From assembly GCF_016427605.1 (NCBI RefSeq), contig NZ_JAELXQ010000015.1, positions 1 through 64,000 of the forward strand: a stretch of DNA of 64,000 nt. The letters are read 5' to 3'. The DNA comes from Ochrobactrum sp. Q0168 (GTDB taxonomy: Bacteria; Pseudomonadota; Alphaproteobacteria; Rhizobiales; Rhizobiaceae). Both the position numbers and the translations under genes were made by a program. Shown here one piece after another: positions 23,369-32,476 of this stretch (position 1 is its first letter; the number at the start of each line of letters is the position of its first letter). The notes below the pieces were generated by a model. It ran no database searches and was not told the origin of the DNA. It was given only the letters and a program-made list of their open reading frames with translations.

Positions 23369-25965
23369 GTGAATATCCGCAGATCGGCCAAGTTGTCATA
23401 GCCACGCATGATCATTTTGCCGTTGTTGGACTGAAGCACGTCGAAATACAGCGTTCCGAGACGGGCATTCTGAATGTAGACCTGCCCGTTTTGCACAACG
23501 AACGGATAGGTGAAGGTGCCGTTATTGTTCGGATCGGCAATCGCGAACTGGTTGGACACGACGATGAATTGACTTCCCGTCGGCGTGACATTGATAAACC
23601 AGCCCGCCTGTTTCCAAGTGTCGCCCGTGTTGATGCGCGCGTAAGCCGATATCCTGGCCGATGTGCCACCACCGCCTACTGTCGATGTCATGCGCCAACC
23701 CGAGTTAGCCACCGTGCCATCAACCGACGCGTTCACGTCGGTGATTGCATCCGCGACCGCGGTGTACTGGCCTTCGACATTATCCACTCGCGTAGACAGA
23801 AGCGTCACAACGCTTGCATCTGCCTTGTCGTCAAGCTCGGCGTTCAACTGTGTCAATTGCTGCACAATGGCGCTGTTTGGCCCAGTAGCTACATAAATAT
23901 CTTCAGACCACGAAGCCTTTGCCTTGCCGTAAGTGCTGGCAAGTTCGCGGCGAAGCGACCGGCTATCTGCATAACCCGCCAGAATGCCGTCAGCGGTCTT
24001 GGTCGCATTCTCCTGAGCCTGACGAAGCGCCTCGCGCCGGTCATCAGTCATCCAGTTGATGAGGCCCTTCGTGTCACTGTCTAGGCGCTCATAATCGACC
24101 GGGCTATCATCGCCCGCCGCCTTGAGCGTCGTGAATGGCGTTTCTGTCGACCAAGCGACGGATCGGCCATTATCCACGCGCAAGCGCGTCCGGACAAACC
24201 AGTCAGTCAGCGAGGTTAGACCTTCAACAATAGGAACGTTGATAACGTCCCATGTTACGAACTTGGTGAACACCTGCGAGGGGTCATTCGCTGGCCAATA
24301 TTCGATGTCGACACCAACGACTGAGATATCGTCAATCGGGTCCCAGATCAGCCGCACACCGGGCAACTCCCCTTGCCCATCTGCTACGACAACAATTGGA
24401 ATGGCGAAGAAATTCTGCACCTCGGCCAGATATTGCGGCGGCGGAATAACGATGATGTTCGGCGGGTTGGTTTCGTAAGCTGTAGGATCAAACACGCCAT
24501 TGCTGATCTGCTGCAAAGACAGCGAGATATCGCGAGCGCCATCCGTATTGATCCCGCCAAGCTGGCGCGTCAGAACCTGAAACGTGCGGTCGCCATACTT
24601 GGCGCTATTCCAGCGAACCCACCGTCCTTCCTTGATTGTATCGAGGAATTTCGGATGAACGACGATTTCCGCTGATGCCTGATAACGCGCCCCACGGATC
24701 GCGATGTCTGCCAGCCTGTCCACCTGCCGCACATCGGTGACGGCAGCGTAAGGAATGGCACTAGCAAGCGTTTCGCGGTCTTCAGCCAATGCGCCGGCAT
24801 CAATGCGAGTTGCGGCGTCCTTCGTTTCATAAAAGTCATCCGGCGAAACATAAGAAGCCGCGACAGTATTGATAAGTTCGGTACGTTTGCGCTTGGCACT
24901 GAACCGCAACGGTGCGCCACGTTTGATGTCGGCGTCGGTGATGGTTGCAACGATGGCCTGAGGAGCACCTGCAATCGGGAATTCACCATCAACACGTTCA
25001 ACCCACGAGCCGCACATAGCTTCAAGAATCGGCGTAAGGTTGGCGTCGTGGTTGGCGCCGGGACCATCCTTGGCAATCGCATGGGCGCGATAGCGCTTCG
25101 AACCATCCGGCATACCTTCATCGCAGATGTTCGCCGCCTGGGTGTATTCTGCCAACGGTAGGCGGCTTGCGCGAACAGCCTTGCCGACCATGCGCTGCGT
25201 GCCGTTGAAGAAACCGCGTTCCAGATTGTAGATCTGCACAACAGGATTATCAGAATATTCCCAAGTGCTCTGGTCATCCCAGCGATGCGCGCCCGATCCG
25301 CCCATCGTGGTGTCTTTGCGCCAGTCATAAAGAGGCGCGCCGACGACTTCGAACAACAGCTTTGCTGGCGAGGTCAAACCATCGCCGTTCTTGCGAAGCT
25401 CGGAAAACACGATTGCATAGGCAACGCCAGCGCCGCGATGGTTCGCAGTCCAGCGACCGGCAGGACGGGCATTGTTGATCAGCGTAGGTTCGGCCTGCTG
25501 ATCCATGGTGCCGTAGTAGAACTTGACGCGGACGTTATCGTGATCGTCGCCGCTCGTGCCTTCGTTCGGCACATGCCAGTAGCCATCCGCGTCTTGTGCG
25601 ATAAGTGTGCGCCACTCACCGTTGTAACGAACACGAGGCACGGCTGTGATGCGGAAGCTCGATAGGACGAACACGTCTTGAATCAGACGCCCGCCACTGC
25701 CGTAGCTATTTCGGTAAATATGATGGCCTTCGGTCGCACATGTGCCGAGAATCACCGAACGCGGGATATTCGCCCCATACTGGGTTTCCAGTTCGGAAGC
25801 TCGGCTCTGTGTCTTGGGAGGAAATAACGCATTGACGGCGTATTTAAGCGCAATGCCGAATGCAGTCTGAGCAATACCGGCGAGAATCGGACTGGCAGCA
25901 GCCCATGCGGCCACGCTCGACACGATGCCGCCGATAGCTGTGAAGATAGGCGCTAAAAATGGCAT
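23365..25965 (-). CDS. Tail tip attachment protein (lambda J-like)
   Basis: A protein of 866 residues. The N-terminus has hydrophobic stretches (PILAGIAQTAFGIALKYAVNALFPP), then LETQYGANIPRSVILGT and YNLERGFFNG as in J-type host-specificity proteins. The middle contains fibronectin-like segments and the C-terminus (from ~690) a coiled region and a DUF1983-like domain. It forms the tail tip and contacts the host receptor or central fibre. It follows the small tail-assembly genes in normal lambdoid order. Confidence 0.85.
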   Translation of the reverse strand: MPFLAPIFTAIGGIVSSVAAWAAASPILAGIAQTAFGIALKYAVNALFPPKTQSRASELETQYGANIPRSVILGTCATEGHHIYRNSYGSGGRLIQDVFVLSSFRITAVPRVRYNGEWRTLIAQDADGYWHVPNEGTSGDDHDNVRVKFYYGTMDQQAEPTLINNARPAGRWTANHRGAGVAYAIVFSELRKNGDGLTSPAKLLFEVVGAPLYDWRKDTTMGGSGAHRWDDQSTWEYSDNPVVQIYNLERGFFNGTQRMVGKAVRASRLPLAEYTQAANICDEGMPDGSKRYRAHAIAKDGPGANHDANLTPILEAMCGSWVERVDGEFPIAGAPQAIVATITDADIKRGAPLRFSAKRKRTELINTVAASYVSPDDFYETKDAATRIDAGALAEDRETLASAIPYAAVTDVRQVDRLADIAIRGARYQASAEIVVHPKFLDTIKEGRWVRWNSAKYGDRTFQVLTRQLGGINTDGARDISLSLQQISNGVFDPTAYETNPPNIIVIPPPQYLAEVQNFFAIPIVVVADGQGELPGVRLIWDPIDDISVVGVDIEYWPANDPSQVFTKFVTWDVINVPIVEGLTSLTDWFVRTRLRVDNGRSVAWSTETPFTTLKAAGDDSPVDYERLDSDTKGLINWMTDDRREALRQAQENATKTADGILAGYADSRSLRRELASTYGKAKASWSEDIYVATGPNSAIVQQLTQLNAELDDKADASVVTLLSTRVDNVEGQYTAVADAITDVNASVDGTVANSGWRMTSTVGGGGTSARISAYARINTGDTWKQAGWFINVTPTGSQFIVVSNQFAIADPNNNGTFTYPFVVQNGQVYIQNARLGTLYFDVLQSNNGKMIMRGYDNLADLRIFT

Positions 25966-25987
25966 GTGGCGGCCTCATGCAGGCGCA

Positions 25988-26014
25988 ACAAAAAAGGCCC
26001 GCTGCTGGCGGACC
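25988..26014 (-). terminator. Terminator within tail gene cluster
   Basis: On the minus strand GGTCCGC-CAGCA-GCGGGCC (one G-T pair) is followed by TTTTTTG. It lies between the gene ending at 26041 and the tail-tip gene, so it may attenuate transcription into the tip and fibre genes. Confidence 0.7.
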
Positions 26015-26040
26015 TTCAAAGGCGCTGATTGTAGTGGTGG

Positions 26041-26478
26041 TTAGCTGCCGACCCTGTAGGCCTGCTCGATATCGGTCACCGGGTAGAATGCGAGCCCGGA
26101 AGGCTGTTTGACCCCGAAGCCAGAGCCGCAAATGAACCCGGCGACGTATTCGTCATTGATTAGCATCACGCCGACATCACCCCGGCGGGCAGAAAGCCGA
26201 TTGACCGGCACAAGCTGGAGATAGGTTTCGAATACGTCCTTGACGTTCTCGCAGCCATTGGCGCGCATCTTGCGCGCGGCCCCGGCCTCGGTTTTGTATT
26301 TACCGCGGAATTCGGCGAGAGGGTTTTCTCCGATAACCGCTTCAATCGCATCTGCCGCCGTCATCAGGCAGTCCGAGACGCCCCATTCCGGAGTGATGGA
26401 GACGTGCGCCGTCGCAATATCTTCCAGCGCACGATCCCAACCTTGCACTCTAGCCGAATTTGATTTTGAAGAATTCAT
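26041..26478 (-). CDS. DUF6950-like tail assembly protein
   Basis: A protein of 145 residues from ATG 26478 (GAGGATCAAGA upstream). WGVSDCLMTAADAIEAVIGENP has the conserved Cys/Asp start of small NlpC/P60-like tail proteins, and SARRGDVGVML-NDEYVAGFICGSGFGV continues that fold. Position just before the J-like gene equals that of lambda K. It may be a peptidoglycan-cleaving tail component. Confidence 0.65.
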   Translation of the reverse strand: MNSSKSNSARVQGWDRALEDIATAHVSITPEWGVSDCLMTAADAIEAVIGENPLAEFRGKYKTEAGAARKMRANGCENVKDVFETYLQLVPVNRLSARRGDVGVMLINDEYVAGFICGSGFGVKQPSGLAFYPVTDIEQAYRVGS

Positions 26479-27016
26479 TCTTGATCCTCGCTGCATACTC
26501 GAAAAGCATGTCGCCTAACGAAACAAGCTGCTGATCCTCGTGCGAGGCATAACGATAACCTTCGCGGAAGTTGTCGACTGCACCGGTCTCGATATTGCCT
26601 TCTAACCAAACATTGTCGCCTTCCTCGCGGTGGTCGATGGTATCGACATAGCCGTACCAAGTCGGCTCGGCGTGAAGGAACGCGTTCGTATCCGGGTCGA
26701 AATAGAAGTCGTAGAACGTAACAGGACGGTTCTTGTAATCTTCCTGCTCAATCAGCTTCAGCTTGTCGGGTGTGAGCCCAAAATCAGCAGCAGCAGGCAA
26801 TCTCATAGTTACCGGCTGGGCAGCCGTGCCGAGCGCATACATAGGCTCATCAATGTCAATCAGCGTGTTGCCGTTGTACGTGAGGCCTGCATAGTTCACG
26901 CTTCCCTTGCCAGAGAAAAAGCCATAAATGCCGGTGCCGAATTCGACTTTGACGGCAGAGGCAATCTTACCCCTGCCCTCGTCGAGCAATTGCTGTAGAC
27001 GTGCTGGGAATGCCAT
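26450..27016 (-). CDS. Tail protein upstream of tip complex
   Basis: A protein of 188 residues. Beta-rich, with VKVEFGTGIYGFFSGKGSVNYAGLTYNG and PVTMRLPAAADFG. It overlaps the following gene by 29 bases. The position corresponds to the minor tail protein L/M or DUF2163 class in lambdoid clusters; the exact family is uncertain. Confidence 0.6.
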   Translation of the reverse strand: MAFPARLQQLLDEGRGKIASAVKVEFGTGIYGFFSGKGSVNYAGLTYNGNTLIDIDEPMYALGTAAQPVTMRLPAAADFGLTPDKLKLIEQEDYKNRPVTFYDFYFDPDTNAFLHAEPTWYGYVDTIDHREEGDNVWLEGNIETGAVDNFREGYRYASHEDQQLVSLGDMLFEYAARIKNEFFKIKFG

Positions 27017-27077
27017 TAGTTACCGCCAAATCATCGAAAGGGTGGATTGAACTGCGCCCAGCTGATATCTGGCCGGC

Positions 27078-27311
27078 ATGATTAGAAGTGTTTGCATGTT
27101 GATTGTCGGTTTTGGTGCCTTGATCCAAGGTATTCTTCGCCTTGGAAATCCAGCCCAAGCAGTAGAAAAAACGGGCTGGTTATATCAGCAGTTCGGAGAC
27201 CAAGGCGTAGCTTTCGGCATGATCGCCCTTGGCGCCGTCGCATTGGTCATAGGCGCCATTATGTTCAACAACACCTGGGTTCGTGCTATTCGCGCTCGGC
27301 GCCAACGGTAG
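27078..27311 (+). CDS. Two-TM protein, plus-strand moron
   Basis: A protein of 77 residues with two membrane helices (VCMLIVGFGALIQGILRLG and GMIALGAVALVIGAIMF) and a basic tail RAIRARRQR. It occupies a gap in the leftward tail operon on the opposite strand, which supports it as an inserted accessory gene. The ribosome site is weak. Function unknown. Confidence 0.6.
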   Translation: MIRSVCMLIVGFGALIQGILRLGNPAQAVEKTGWLYQQFGDQGVAFGMIALGAVALVIGAIMFNNTWVRAIRARRQR

Positions 27312-27317
27312 CCGAGC

Positions 27318-27929
27318 CTACTTCGGCACCTCAATCAACTGAAACGACGCATCGGGAAACTTGCCGTCGCCAATTTCCCACGTCTTCGGCATCAGCCGCA
27401 TGTTCATCACCGGGCTCTTGAAGCGAACTGCCGCGCCGACGGTTATGTAGGACGGTAAGAACGGCTCGATCTTCACCTGCACGCTCGTGCTGGCTGCTGT
27501 GGCATCAGCAACGATGCGGGCGATGAAGTTGTAATCGCCGACCGTAAACCCGATCAAATCGCCGTTCATCAGTTTAAGACCGACTGCGACGCCATTTAGC
27601 GTAAGTGTATCGCCGTTGATCGCAGCCAGCGTCGCGGTGCCAGTTATTGCCGGGTTATTGGCGTCTCCCCAGTATGCTTGCGGGATGCAGACGTGCTTTG
27701 GGGTGTAATGCACTGTAACTAGACCGCCCCGGCACCGATCGATGAACGCTTCGAGTAAATTTCTCTTGGCATTCGTCAAATCGGTGACTTTGGCCGTCCA
27801 CGTCCAGAACGGATCGCCGTTCTCAATCGCTGAAATCGCCCGATCTCCGTATTGAGACATGGAAACCGGGCGATTCAGGATCGGGAAAGTCGCTTCGTAG
27901 CGGAGGCCAGTCGGAAGAAGTTCAGCCAT
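27318..27929 (-). CDS. Minor tail protein
   Basis: A protein of 203 residues. It has RYEATFPILNRPVSMSQYGDRAISAIENGDPFWTWTAKVTDL near the start and is beta-rich throughout. It overlaps the tape-measure stop by one base and lies directly after it, the place of lambda gpM-like tail-tip proteins. No catalytic motif. Confidence 0.65.
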   Translation of the reverse strand: MAELLPTGLRYEATFPILNRPVSMSQYGDRAISAIENGDPFWTWTAKVTDLTNAKRNLLEAFIDRCRGGLVTVHYTPKHVCIPQAYWGDANNPAITGTATLAAINGDTLTLNGVAVGLKLMNGDLIGFTVGDYNFIARIVADATAASTSVQVKIEPFLPSYITVGAAVRFKSPVMNMRLMPKTWEIGDGKFPDASFQLIEVPK

Positions 27930-30346
27930 TACTTTGCCAGCCCTCTTGAGTTCACCTGCCTTAGATCTCGCGCAGTTCGAACTGCTCCCGACTTATCGTA
28001 AGAAGCCAGTCCCTGTTTGACGTTGCGCTGCGAGATGCGTTCGACCTCGGCCTGCCAGTTGCCGTCGCGATCCACAAAGACACGAACGTCGGCAATGCCG
28101 AATTGCGCTTGCTGCGTCGCAGCAGGTGTCCGAAGGATCGGCATGGATGGCGCGCGCAAAGGTGAGCCTCCATCCTTAAGCCCGATAACACGCCCGCTAT
28201 TGATGGCTTCCAGCAAAGCACGGTTGCGCTTTGTGGCTGCCGCATTCACGACGAATTCCTCGTCGCTCAGCATCGCCGGGATTTTATCGCCACGCGGCCC
28301 GCCAGGACCGCGAACAATTCCACCGCCTGCGCGCTTTACCGGTCCACCGTTCTTGCGAAAGATGCCACCCAGAGCGCCGAATAGGTTGAAGCCGCCCTTG
28401 TCGGTATCGAAGATGTTCGCAAGGCCGATATCGATTAGCTTTTGTGCAATGCGGCCAAGAGCGTTCGCGAAAATCTCAGCTGACTTTGCACCGTTTAAGA
28501 AATCATCAGCAATCCCACCGACGAGGTCTTTTTGGAAAGCCGCCATATCCTCGGCGGTCTCCTTGATACGGTTTTGCGCTTCGGCAAGTTTGTTTGCCTC
28601 GGCACTGGCAAGCGCCCACTGGTCTGCGGTCTGGGCAATCTGCGCCCGCAGTTCCGGAGTGAGCGCGACACCCGCCTTTTGCGCCGCATTGAGCAATTCC
28701 TGCTCTGTGCGCGCCTTTTCCATGGCATAGCCATAGTCGTTAATCAGCGGGTTGATCTGGCGCTGCGCTTCTGTCTCTGCAACAAGTGCAGCCGTGCGGT
28801 CAGCAATACGTTGAATGTCGCTGTCGAACCGCTCAGCAGGGGTTTTCTTTGATCGCCCCTTTTTCTTGTCGTCTGGCGTGTAGCTGGTGCCGCCGCCGTA
28901 GCCCGAGGGCGTAGAGGCGAGGATCTGCTGAGCCTTTTTCTGTTGGTCTTCTAACTTGCCAACAGCCAACCCGAGGGCGTCTGCGTTTGCTAGTGCCTGA
29001 TCGGCGGCATATTCCAGCGGTTCAAACTTGAGCCCGGTTAGCTTCCGGAACCCCTGAGCCCGCGCATTAGCCGCCGAGAAGTCCGCATCAGCCTGTGCGT
29101 AAGCCGCTTTGGCGGCCTCGAGCTGCAGACTGATCTGCTTGACCAGTTCAGTCTGATACTGACGAGAAGCAGAAGCAGCGCTCTCTAACGCAACCTTGTT
29201 TCCATCGACGGCTTCGCTGAATGATTTAGCAGCACGGTCGCCCGACGACATGTTGTTATAGAGCAAATAAACCGCTCCGGCCGCGGCACCAGCCAGAAGC
29301 CCAATCGGGCCGAGAGACGCGCTGAACGCTGCTACAACACTTGTTCCGGTGCGTAGTGCGGTCAGGAACGAGCCCAACGCAACAACGGCCTGACCAAGTC
29401 CAACGACGACGCCTGCAATTGCCCTGCCAGTAAAGGCCGTAATCAGCACGGTCACAAAAGCCGCAACGACGTCAGCTATTTCTTTGAAGTTGTCGGCAAC
29501 AAACTGAAGCGCCTGCACCAGTTGCCTACTTGCGCCCGCTGACTTATCGGCATTGCCGATATAAGCGGTAAACTCGTTATTAATCTGCGTGAAGGCGTCA
29601 GCGATCGTCGAGTTCGTTGCCTTAAACTGCGCTTCGATCCCCTTCTGTGCATTCAAGATAGCCTTGAATACGCGATCAGACGTCAGCTTCCCATCGGCAC
29701 CAAGCTGCTTCAAGCCTGCAATAGTGGTCTTAAACTCGTCAGCAATTGCCTTCGCAATGACCGGCGCGTTTTCACGCAACGACCGGAGTTCATCACCCTG
29801 CAACACGCCAGAACCCAAAGCTTGCCCGAGCTGGAGAATGCCTGCAGCTTGCTCCTGTGCCGATGCCCCGCCCGCCTTGAATGCTTTAGATACCAGCGAC
29901 GTCGCCAAAGCAATCTCGTCTTCCGACTTGGCTACGGCGGAGGCCGATCTGATCAGCCGAGCATATAGGTCAGTATAGGCTTCAAGACTTGTCCGAGCTT
30001 CGTTCGCGCCGTCCTCCAACTCATTCAGCGAACGTGCGCCAACACCAGCAGCCGTCGCTGACGAACGAATGAGGTTCCCAGCCTGCGTCCAAGCATCCGC
30101 ATACTGCATCAACTCGCGCGTCCCCAAAGCGGCAGAAATGCCGGTCAAAGGTGCTGCGAGGTCTCGCATTGTGCCCTTGCCGATGTTGCCAAGCGCCGCG
30201 TTGATACGCTGTACGCTGACATCTGCAGACTTCTCCATCTGGCGCATCTGCCGCGTGAACTGCCCACGCTGACGATTGATGGCGTTCTCCAATCGCTTGA
30301 AATCGGCTGAAAATTGAACGACAAGAGATTCAAGGTTGGTTGCCAT
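27929..30346 (-). CDS. Tail tape measure protein
   Basis: A protein of 805 residues with long helical and Ala-rich stretches. A tape-measure domain is visible at ~85-250 (ELMQYADAWTQAGNLIR...LQLGQALGSGVLQGDELRSLRENAPVIAKAIA). Hydrophobic segments lie at ~280-370, and the Gly-rich C-terminal RKNGGPVKRAGGGIVRGPGG...LSDEEFVVNA is typical. It sets tail length and takes part in DNA ejection. It follows the chaperone genes, as expected. Confidence 0.92.
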   Translation of the reverse strand: MATNLESLVVQFSADFKRLENAINRQRGQFTRQMRQMEKSADVSVQRINAALGNIGKGTMRDLAAPLTGISAALGTRELMQYADAWTQAGNLIRSSATAAGVGARSLNELEDGANEARTSLEAYTDLYARLIRSASAVAKSEDEIALATSLVSKAFKAGGASAQEQAAGILQLGQALGSGVLQGDELRSLRENAPVIAKAIADEFKTTIAGLKQLGADGKLTSDRVFKAILNAQKGIEAQFKATNSTIADAFTQINNEFTAYIGNADKSAGASRQLVQALQFVADNFKEIADVVAAFVTVLITAFTGRAIAGVVVGLGQAVVALGSFLTALRTGTSVVAAFSASLGPIGLLAGAAAGAVYLLYNNMSSGDRAAKSFSEAVDGNKVALESAASASRQYQTELVKQISLQLEAAKAAYAQADADFSAANARAQGFRKLTGLKFEPLEYAADQALANADALGLAVGKLEDQQKKAQQILASTPSGYGGGTSYTPDDKKKGRSKKTPAERFDSDIQRIADRTAALVAETEAQRQINPLINDYGYAMEKARTEQELLNAAQKAGVALTPELRAQIAQTADQWALASAEANKLAEAQNRIKETAEDMAAFQKDLVGGIADDFLNGAKSAEIFANALGRIAQKLIDIGLANIFDTDKGGFNLFGALGGIFRKNGGPVKRAGGGIVRGPGGPRGDKIPAMLSDEEFVVNAAATKRNRALLEAINSGRVIGLKDGGSPLRAPSMPILRTPAATQQAQFGIADVRVFVDRDGNWQAEVERISQRNVKQGLASYDKSGAVRTARDLRQVNSRGLAK

Positions 30347-30360
30347 GGCAGGGAGGCTCC

Positions 30361-30705
30361 ATGAGAGTATGTTTTTTGGTGATTGCTGCCGCCGTTATGG
30401 CAATGCCCGCGCAGGCTAATGAGCAGAACGATGCGTTCGAGCGGGCTGCGCTGGAGTGCTGGAACCCGCCTGCTTCAATGAAATTGGCAAGCAAGATCGT
30501 TCTCTCTGTCGAACTGGATAAAGACGGGGATTTGTCGGATGTGACCGCCAAAGAGTTCCCGAAAGACGGGGTTGGGAAGGCTGGCGTGGAATCGCTCAAC
30601 CGGGCCTTACAACGGTGTTCGCCTTACAAGCTGCCCGGTGGCGCCTATACCTTGACCGTCGATCCGAAGGCCAAAGGCGCGAAATCGCTGAATCCGTTTA
30701 AGTAG
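30361..30705 (+). CDS. Periplasmic TolA/TonB C-terminal-like protein (moron)
   Basis: A protein of 114 residues from ATG 30361. It has a signal peptide (VCFLVIAAAVMAMPAQA) and then a ~90-residue domain, FERAALECWNPPASMKLASKIVLSVELDKDGDLSDV...ALQRCSPYKLP, which resembles the C-terminal domain of TolA. That domain is the docking site for filamentous phages and colicins, so a decoy acting in superinfection exclusion is conceivable (inference). Plus strand, opposite to the tail operon; the lipoprotein gene follows. Confidence 0.65.
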   Translation: MRVCFLVIAAAVMAMPAQANEQNDAFERAALECWNPPASMKLASKIVLSVELDKDGDLSDVTAKEFPKDGVGKAGVESLNRALQRCSPYKLPGGAYTLTVDPKAKGAKSLNPFK

Positions 30706-30770
30706 ATTTGCGGCGTCACTTTACCAATCATGCCGACACGAGCCATACTCCTTTGCGAGGAGGAAGGCCT

Positions 30771-30959
30771 ATGAAAGCGATAACTACAGTTTGCGTAGCA
30801 ATGTTGGCTATGTCCGGTTGCGCCAGCAATAAGGCATCTGACCCGGCAAACAAAGAACTGAGATGCCAGCAACTGCTTAGCCGGGCCAACTACGCAGGAA
30901 TACTGGAAGCTGAACGCGCTCAGGCGCAGGCTGAGGCAACGCAGTTGGGTTGCTACTAG
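30771..30959 (+). CDS. Small lipoprotein (moron)
   Basis: A protein of 62 residues from ATG 30771 with GAGGAGG nine bases upstream. The signal peptide ends in lipobox MSGC (Cys about residue 17); the mature part is short and helical (ELRCQQLLSRANYAGILEAERAQAQAEA). It pairs with the TolA-like gene upstream on the plus strand. Both are probably expressed in the lysogen. Confidence 0.7.
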   Translation: MKAITTVCVAMLAMSGCASNKASDPANKELRCQQLLSRANYAGILEAERAQAQAEATQLGCY

Positions 30960-30968
30960 CAACCCGCC

Positions 30969-31088
30969 CTACCCCTCGCTCACCCACTCCCAAAGCTCGT
31001 CTTTTTCCGCCTGGCTCAAACCGCCATCGTCGGTCGAGTTGGCTTTGACGTAACCGTCAACGGCAGCCATGAACTGCCACATGGACAT
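30969..31088 (-). CDS. Tail assembly chaperone C-terminal frame (overlapping ORF)
   Basis: A 39-residue frame from ATG 31088 (MSMWQFMAAVDGYVK...ELWEWVSEG). The same frame is open upstream through the end of the preceding gene and reads LGFTPQEVRRMSMWQF, a common opening of rhizobial phage tail-assembly chaperones. It is the -1 frame relative to the gene at 31094-31534. Expression is probably by -1 frameshift (a GGGGG run lies near 31210) or by reinitiation. This mirrors lambda G/GT. Confidence 0.65.
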   Translation of the reverse strand: MSMWQFMAAVDGYVKANSTDDGGLSQAEKDELWEWVSEG

Positions 31089-31093
31089 TCGTC

Positions 31094-31534
31094 TTACTTC
31101 TTGCGGCGTGAAGCCGAGCGCCGCACCGTTACCGTAGACCGCGGCAAATCTGACTTTTCCGTTGGGGAGACTGTCAAGCTGTTCTCCTTCAGATTTGCCG
31201 CCGATGGCTCCCCCACCGGCTCCTCCGGCACGCCTTGAATGCCCGCCTGTAGAATAATGGTAGCGAAAACTATGTTCTCAGCAGGTGGGCGCTTTTCGAT
31301 GTAGGTTCGCACCAGTTTCGTGGCCGCCGTGGGCTCCAAGCCTCCGCCGATCAATCCCTGCCGGATAACATGGGCGATATCGCCGACGCGGCACTGTTTG
31401 GTGAATAGCCGCTCCAGAATGACCCAGGGGCCGGCGTCGCAAGCCTCCTGCAAGGCTTCCAATTCACCCCACCCTAGGCGGAAGGTATAAGTACCATCCG
31501 CCCAGTCTAGTTCAACTTTAGCGTCTCTGCTCAT
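31094..31534 (-). CDS. Tail assembly chaperone / GTA gp10-like protein
   Basis: A protein of 146 residues. LDWADGTYTFRLGWGELEALQEACDAGPW and VRTYIEKRPPAENIVFATIIL match the gene-transfer-agent family of tail proteins that sit between tail tube and tape measure. The last ~45 residues overlap the chaperone frame at 30969-31088 and have low-complexity sequence, as expected for a dual-coded region. It overlaps the tail tube stop by one base. Confidence 0.75.
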   Translation of the reverse strand: MSRDAKVELDWADGTYTFRLGWGELEALQEACDAGPWVILERLFTKQCRVGDIAHVIRQGLIGGGLEPTAATKLVRTYIEKRPPAENIVFATIILQAGIQGVPEEPVGEPSAANLKENSLTVSPTEKSDLPRSTVTVRRSASRRKK

Positions 31535-31983
31535 TAGGGAGCCGTCGCCGCCGAAGTGCGGACCATCTCGCCGTCGGACTGCAGCGACACATTGAGTGTA
31601 GCCCGCTCGCCGTTGTTGGCGCCGATTTCGAGGCTCTCAGCGTGCATTTTGCCAGTATAGGTGTAGGTCGTAGCAGGAAACTCGATTTCAACCTGTACCG
31701 GAATGGAGTCGATGCTCTCACCTGCATCCAGCCAATCCTCAACGGATTCTGAAGCTAGCACGCCTTCGCCGCTAATGCTCATGGAGAGCGACGCCGCGTC
31801 ACGTCCAATCCAGTCGACCTTGTCAGGATTTTCACAATCCGGGATCGAGACTTCATTGAGGTTCTTGGTTAGCGTAATCGATCGCTGGGTAAAGCCACAT
31901 GGTGCTTTATACACGATCGGCGTTGCGTCATTGCCGATCTTAACGCGGACCTTGCCGCCTTTGATCGTCGTAGCTTGAGCCAT
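31534..31983 (-). CDS. Major tail tube protein
   Basis: A protein of 149 residues from ATG 31983, with GGAGG six bases upstream. IKGGKVRVKIGNDATPIVYKAPCGFTQRSITLTKN and the beta-rich rest (LNVSLQSDGEMVRT) match phage tail tube proteins of the lambda V/HK97 type. It polymerises to form the tail tube. Positioned between tail completion genes and the chaperones. Confidence 0.82.
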   Translation of the reverse strand: MAQATTIKGGKVRVKIGNDATPIVYKAPCGFTQRSITLTKNLNEVSIPDCENPDKVDWIGRDAASLSMSISGEGVLASESVEDWLDAGESIDSIPVQVEIEFPATTYTYTGKMHAESLEIGANNGERATLNVSLQSDGEMVRTSAATAP

Positions 31984-32059
31984 TGCGGCCTCCATGCGAA
32001 AAAGACCACCCAGGGGGCAGCCGTACAAAAAGATTTTCGGGGTGATCGGCGCGGAGGCC

Positions 32060-32476
32060 TTAAGGCTGCTCGATGATCGCCGTGTAACGGATCGACGCAT
32101 GATTGATCGCGCCGTCCTGTATGTAGTCAATTCGCCAGTAGTCGAATGTCACGAGGGCATTAGATGCCAAAGCAGGTTCCCACCCTCGTGTTGCGAGACG
32201 CACTGCGTTTGCGACGTCGCGCATCTGTTTTTTGGCTGGCTCAATCGACCAGACATCCAGCTGGAAAATGATATCGTCAGCGAAAATACAGTCGGCATTT
32301 GCCTGTTGAGCGCTCGACGCGCCGATACTGACATATGGGAAAATCGAGGGCGAAACCTGCCCTTGATCATTCGTCGGTGGGTTATCGTAGCTACGCTGAC
32401 CAATCAGCGAGACAAGCGCGGGAAAGCTGCGCAATCGCTGAATAATTGCGCCCTGAAGTTCTAAAACCGGGTCCAT
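32060..32476 (-). CDS. DUF3168 tail terminator/completion protein
   Basis: A protein of 138 residues. The pattern LELQGAIIQRLRSFPALVSLIGQRSYDNPP...FPYVSIGASSAQQ is typical of DUF3168 proteins that cap the tail tube. It follows the HK97 gp10-like gene with no gap. Confidence 0.8.
   Translation of the reverse strand: MDPVLELQGAIIQRLRSFPALVSLIGQRSYDNPPTNDQGQVSPSIFPYVSIGASSAQQANADCIFADDIIFQLDVWSIEPAKKQMRDVANAVRLATRGWEPALASNALVTFDYWRIDYIQDGAINHASIRYTAIIEQP

Noticed and set aside
31094..31534. Presence of a gene transfer agent rather than a prophage
   Set aside because: The GTA-like tail protein is shared with many siphophages; complete repressor, operators and replication genes show a true prophage.
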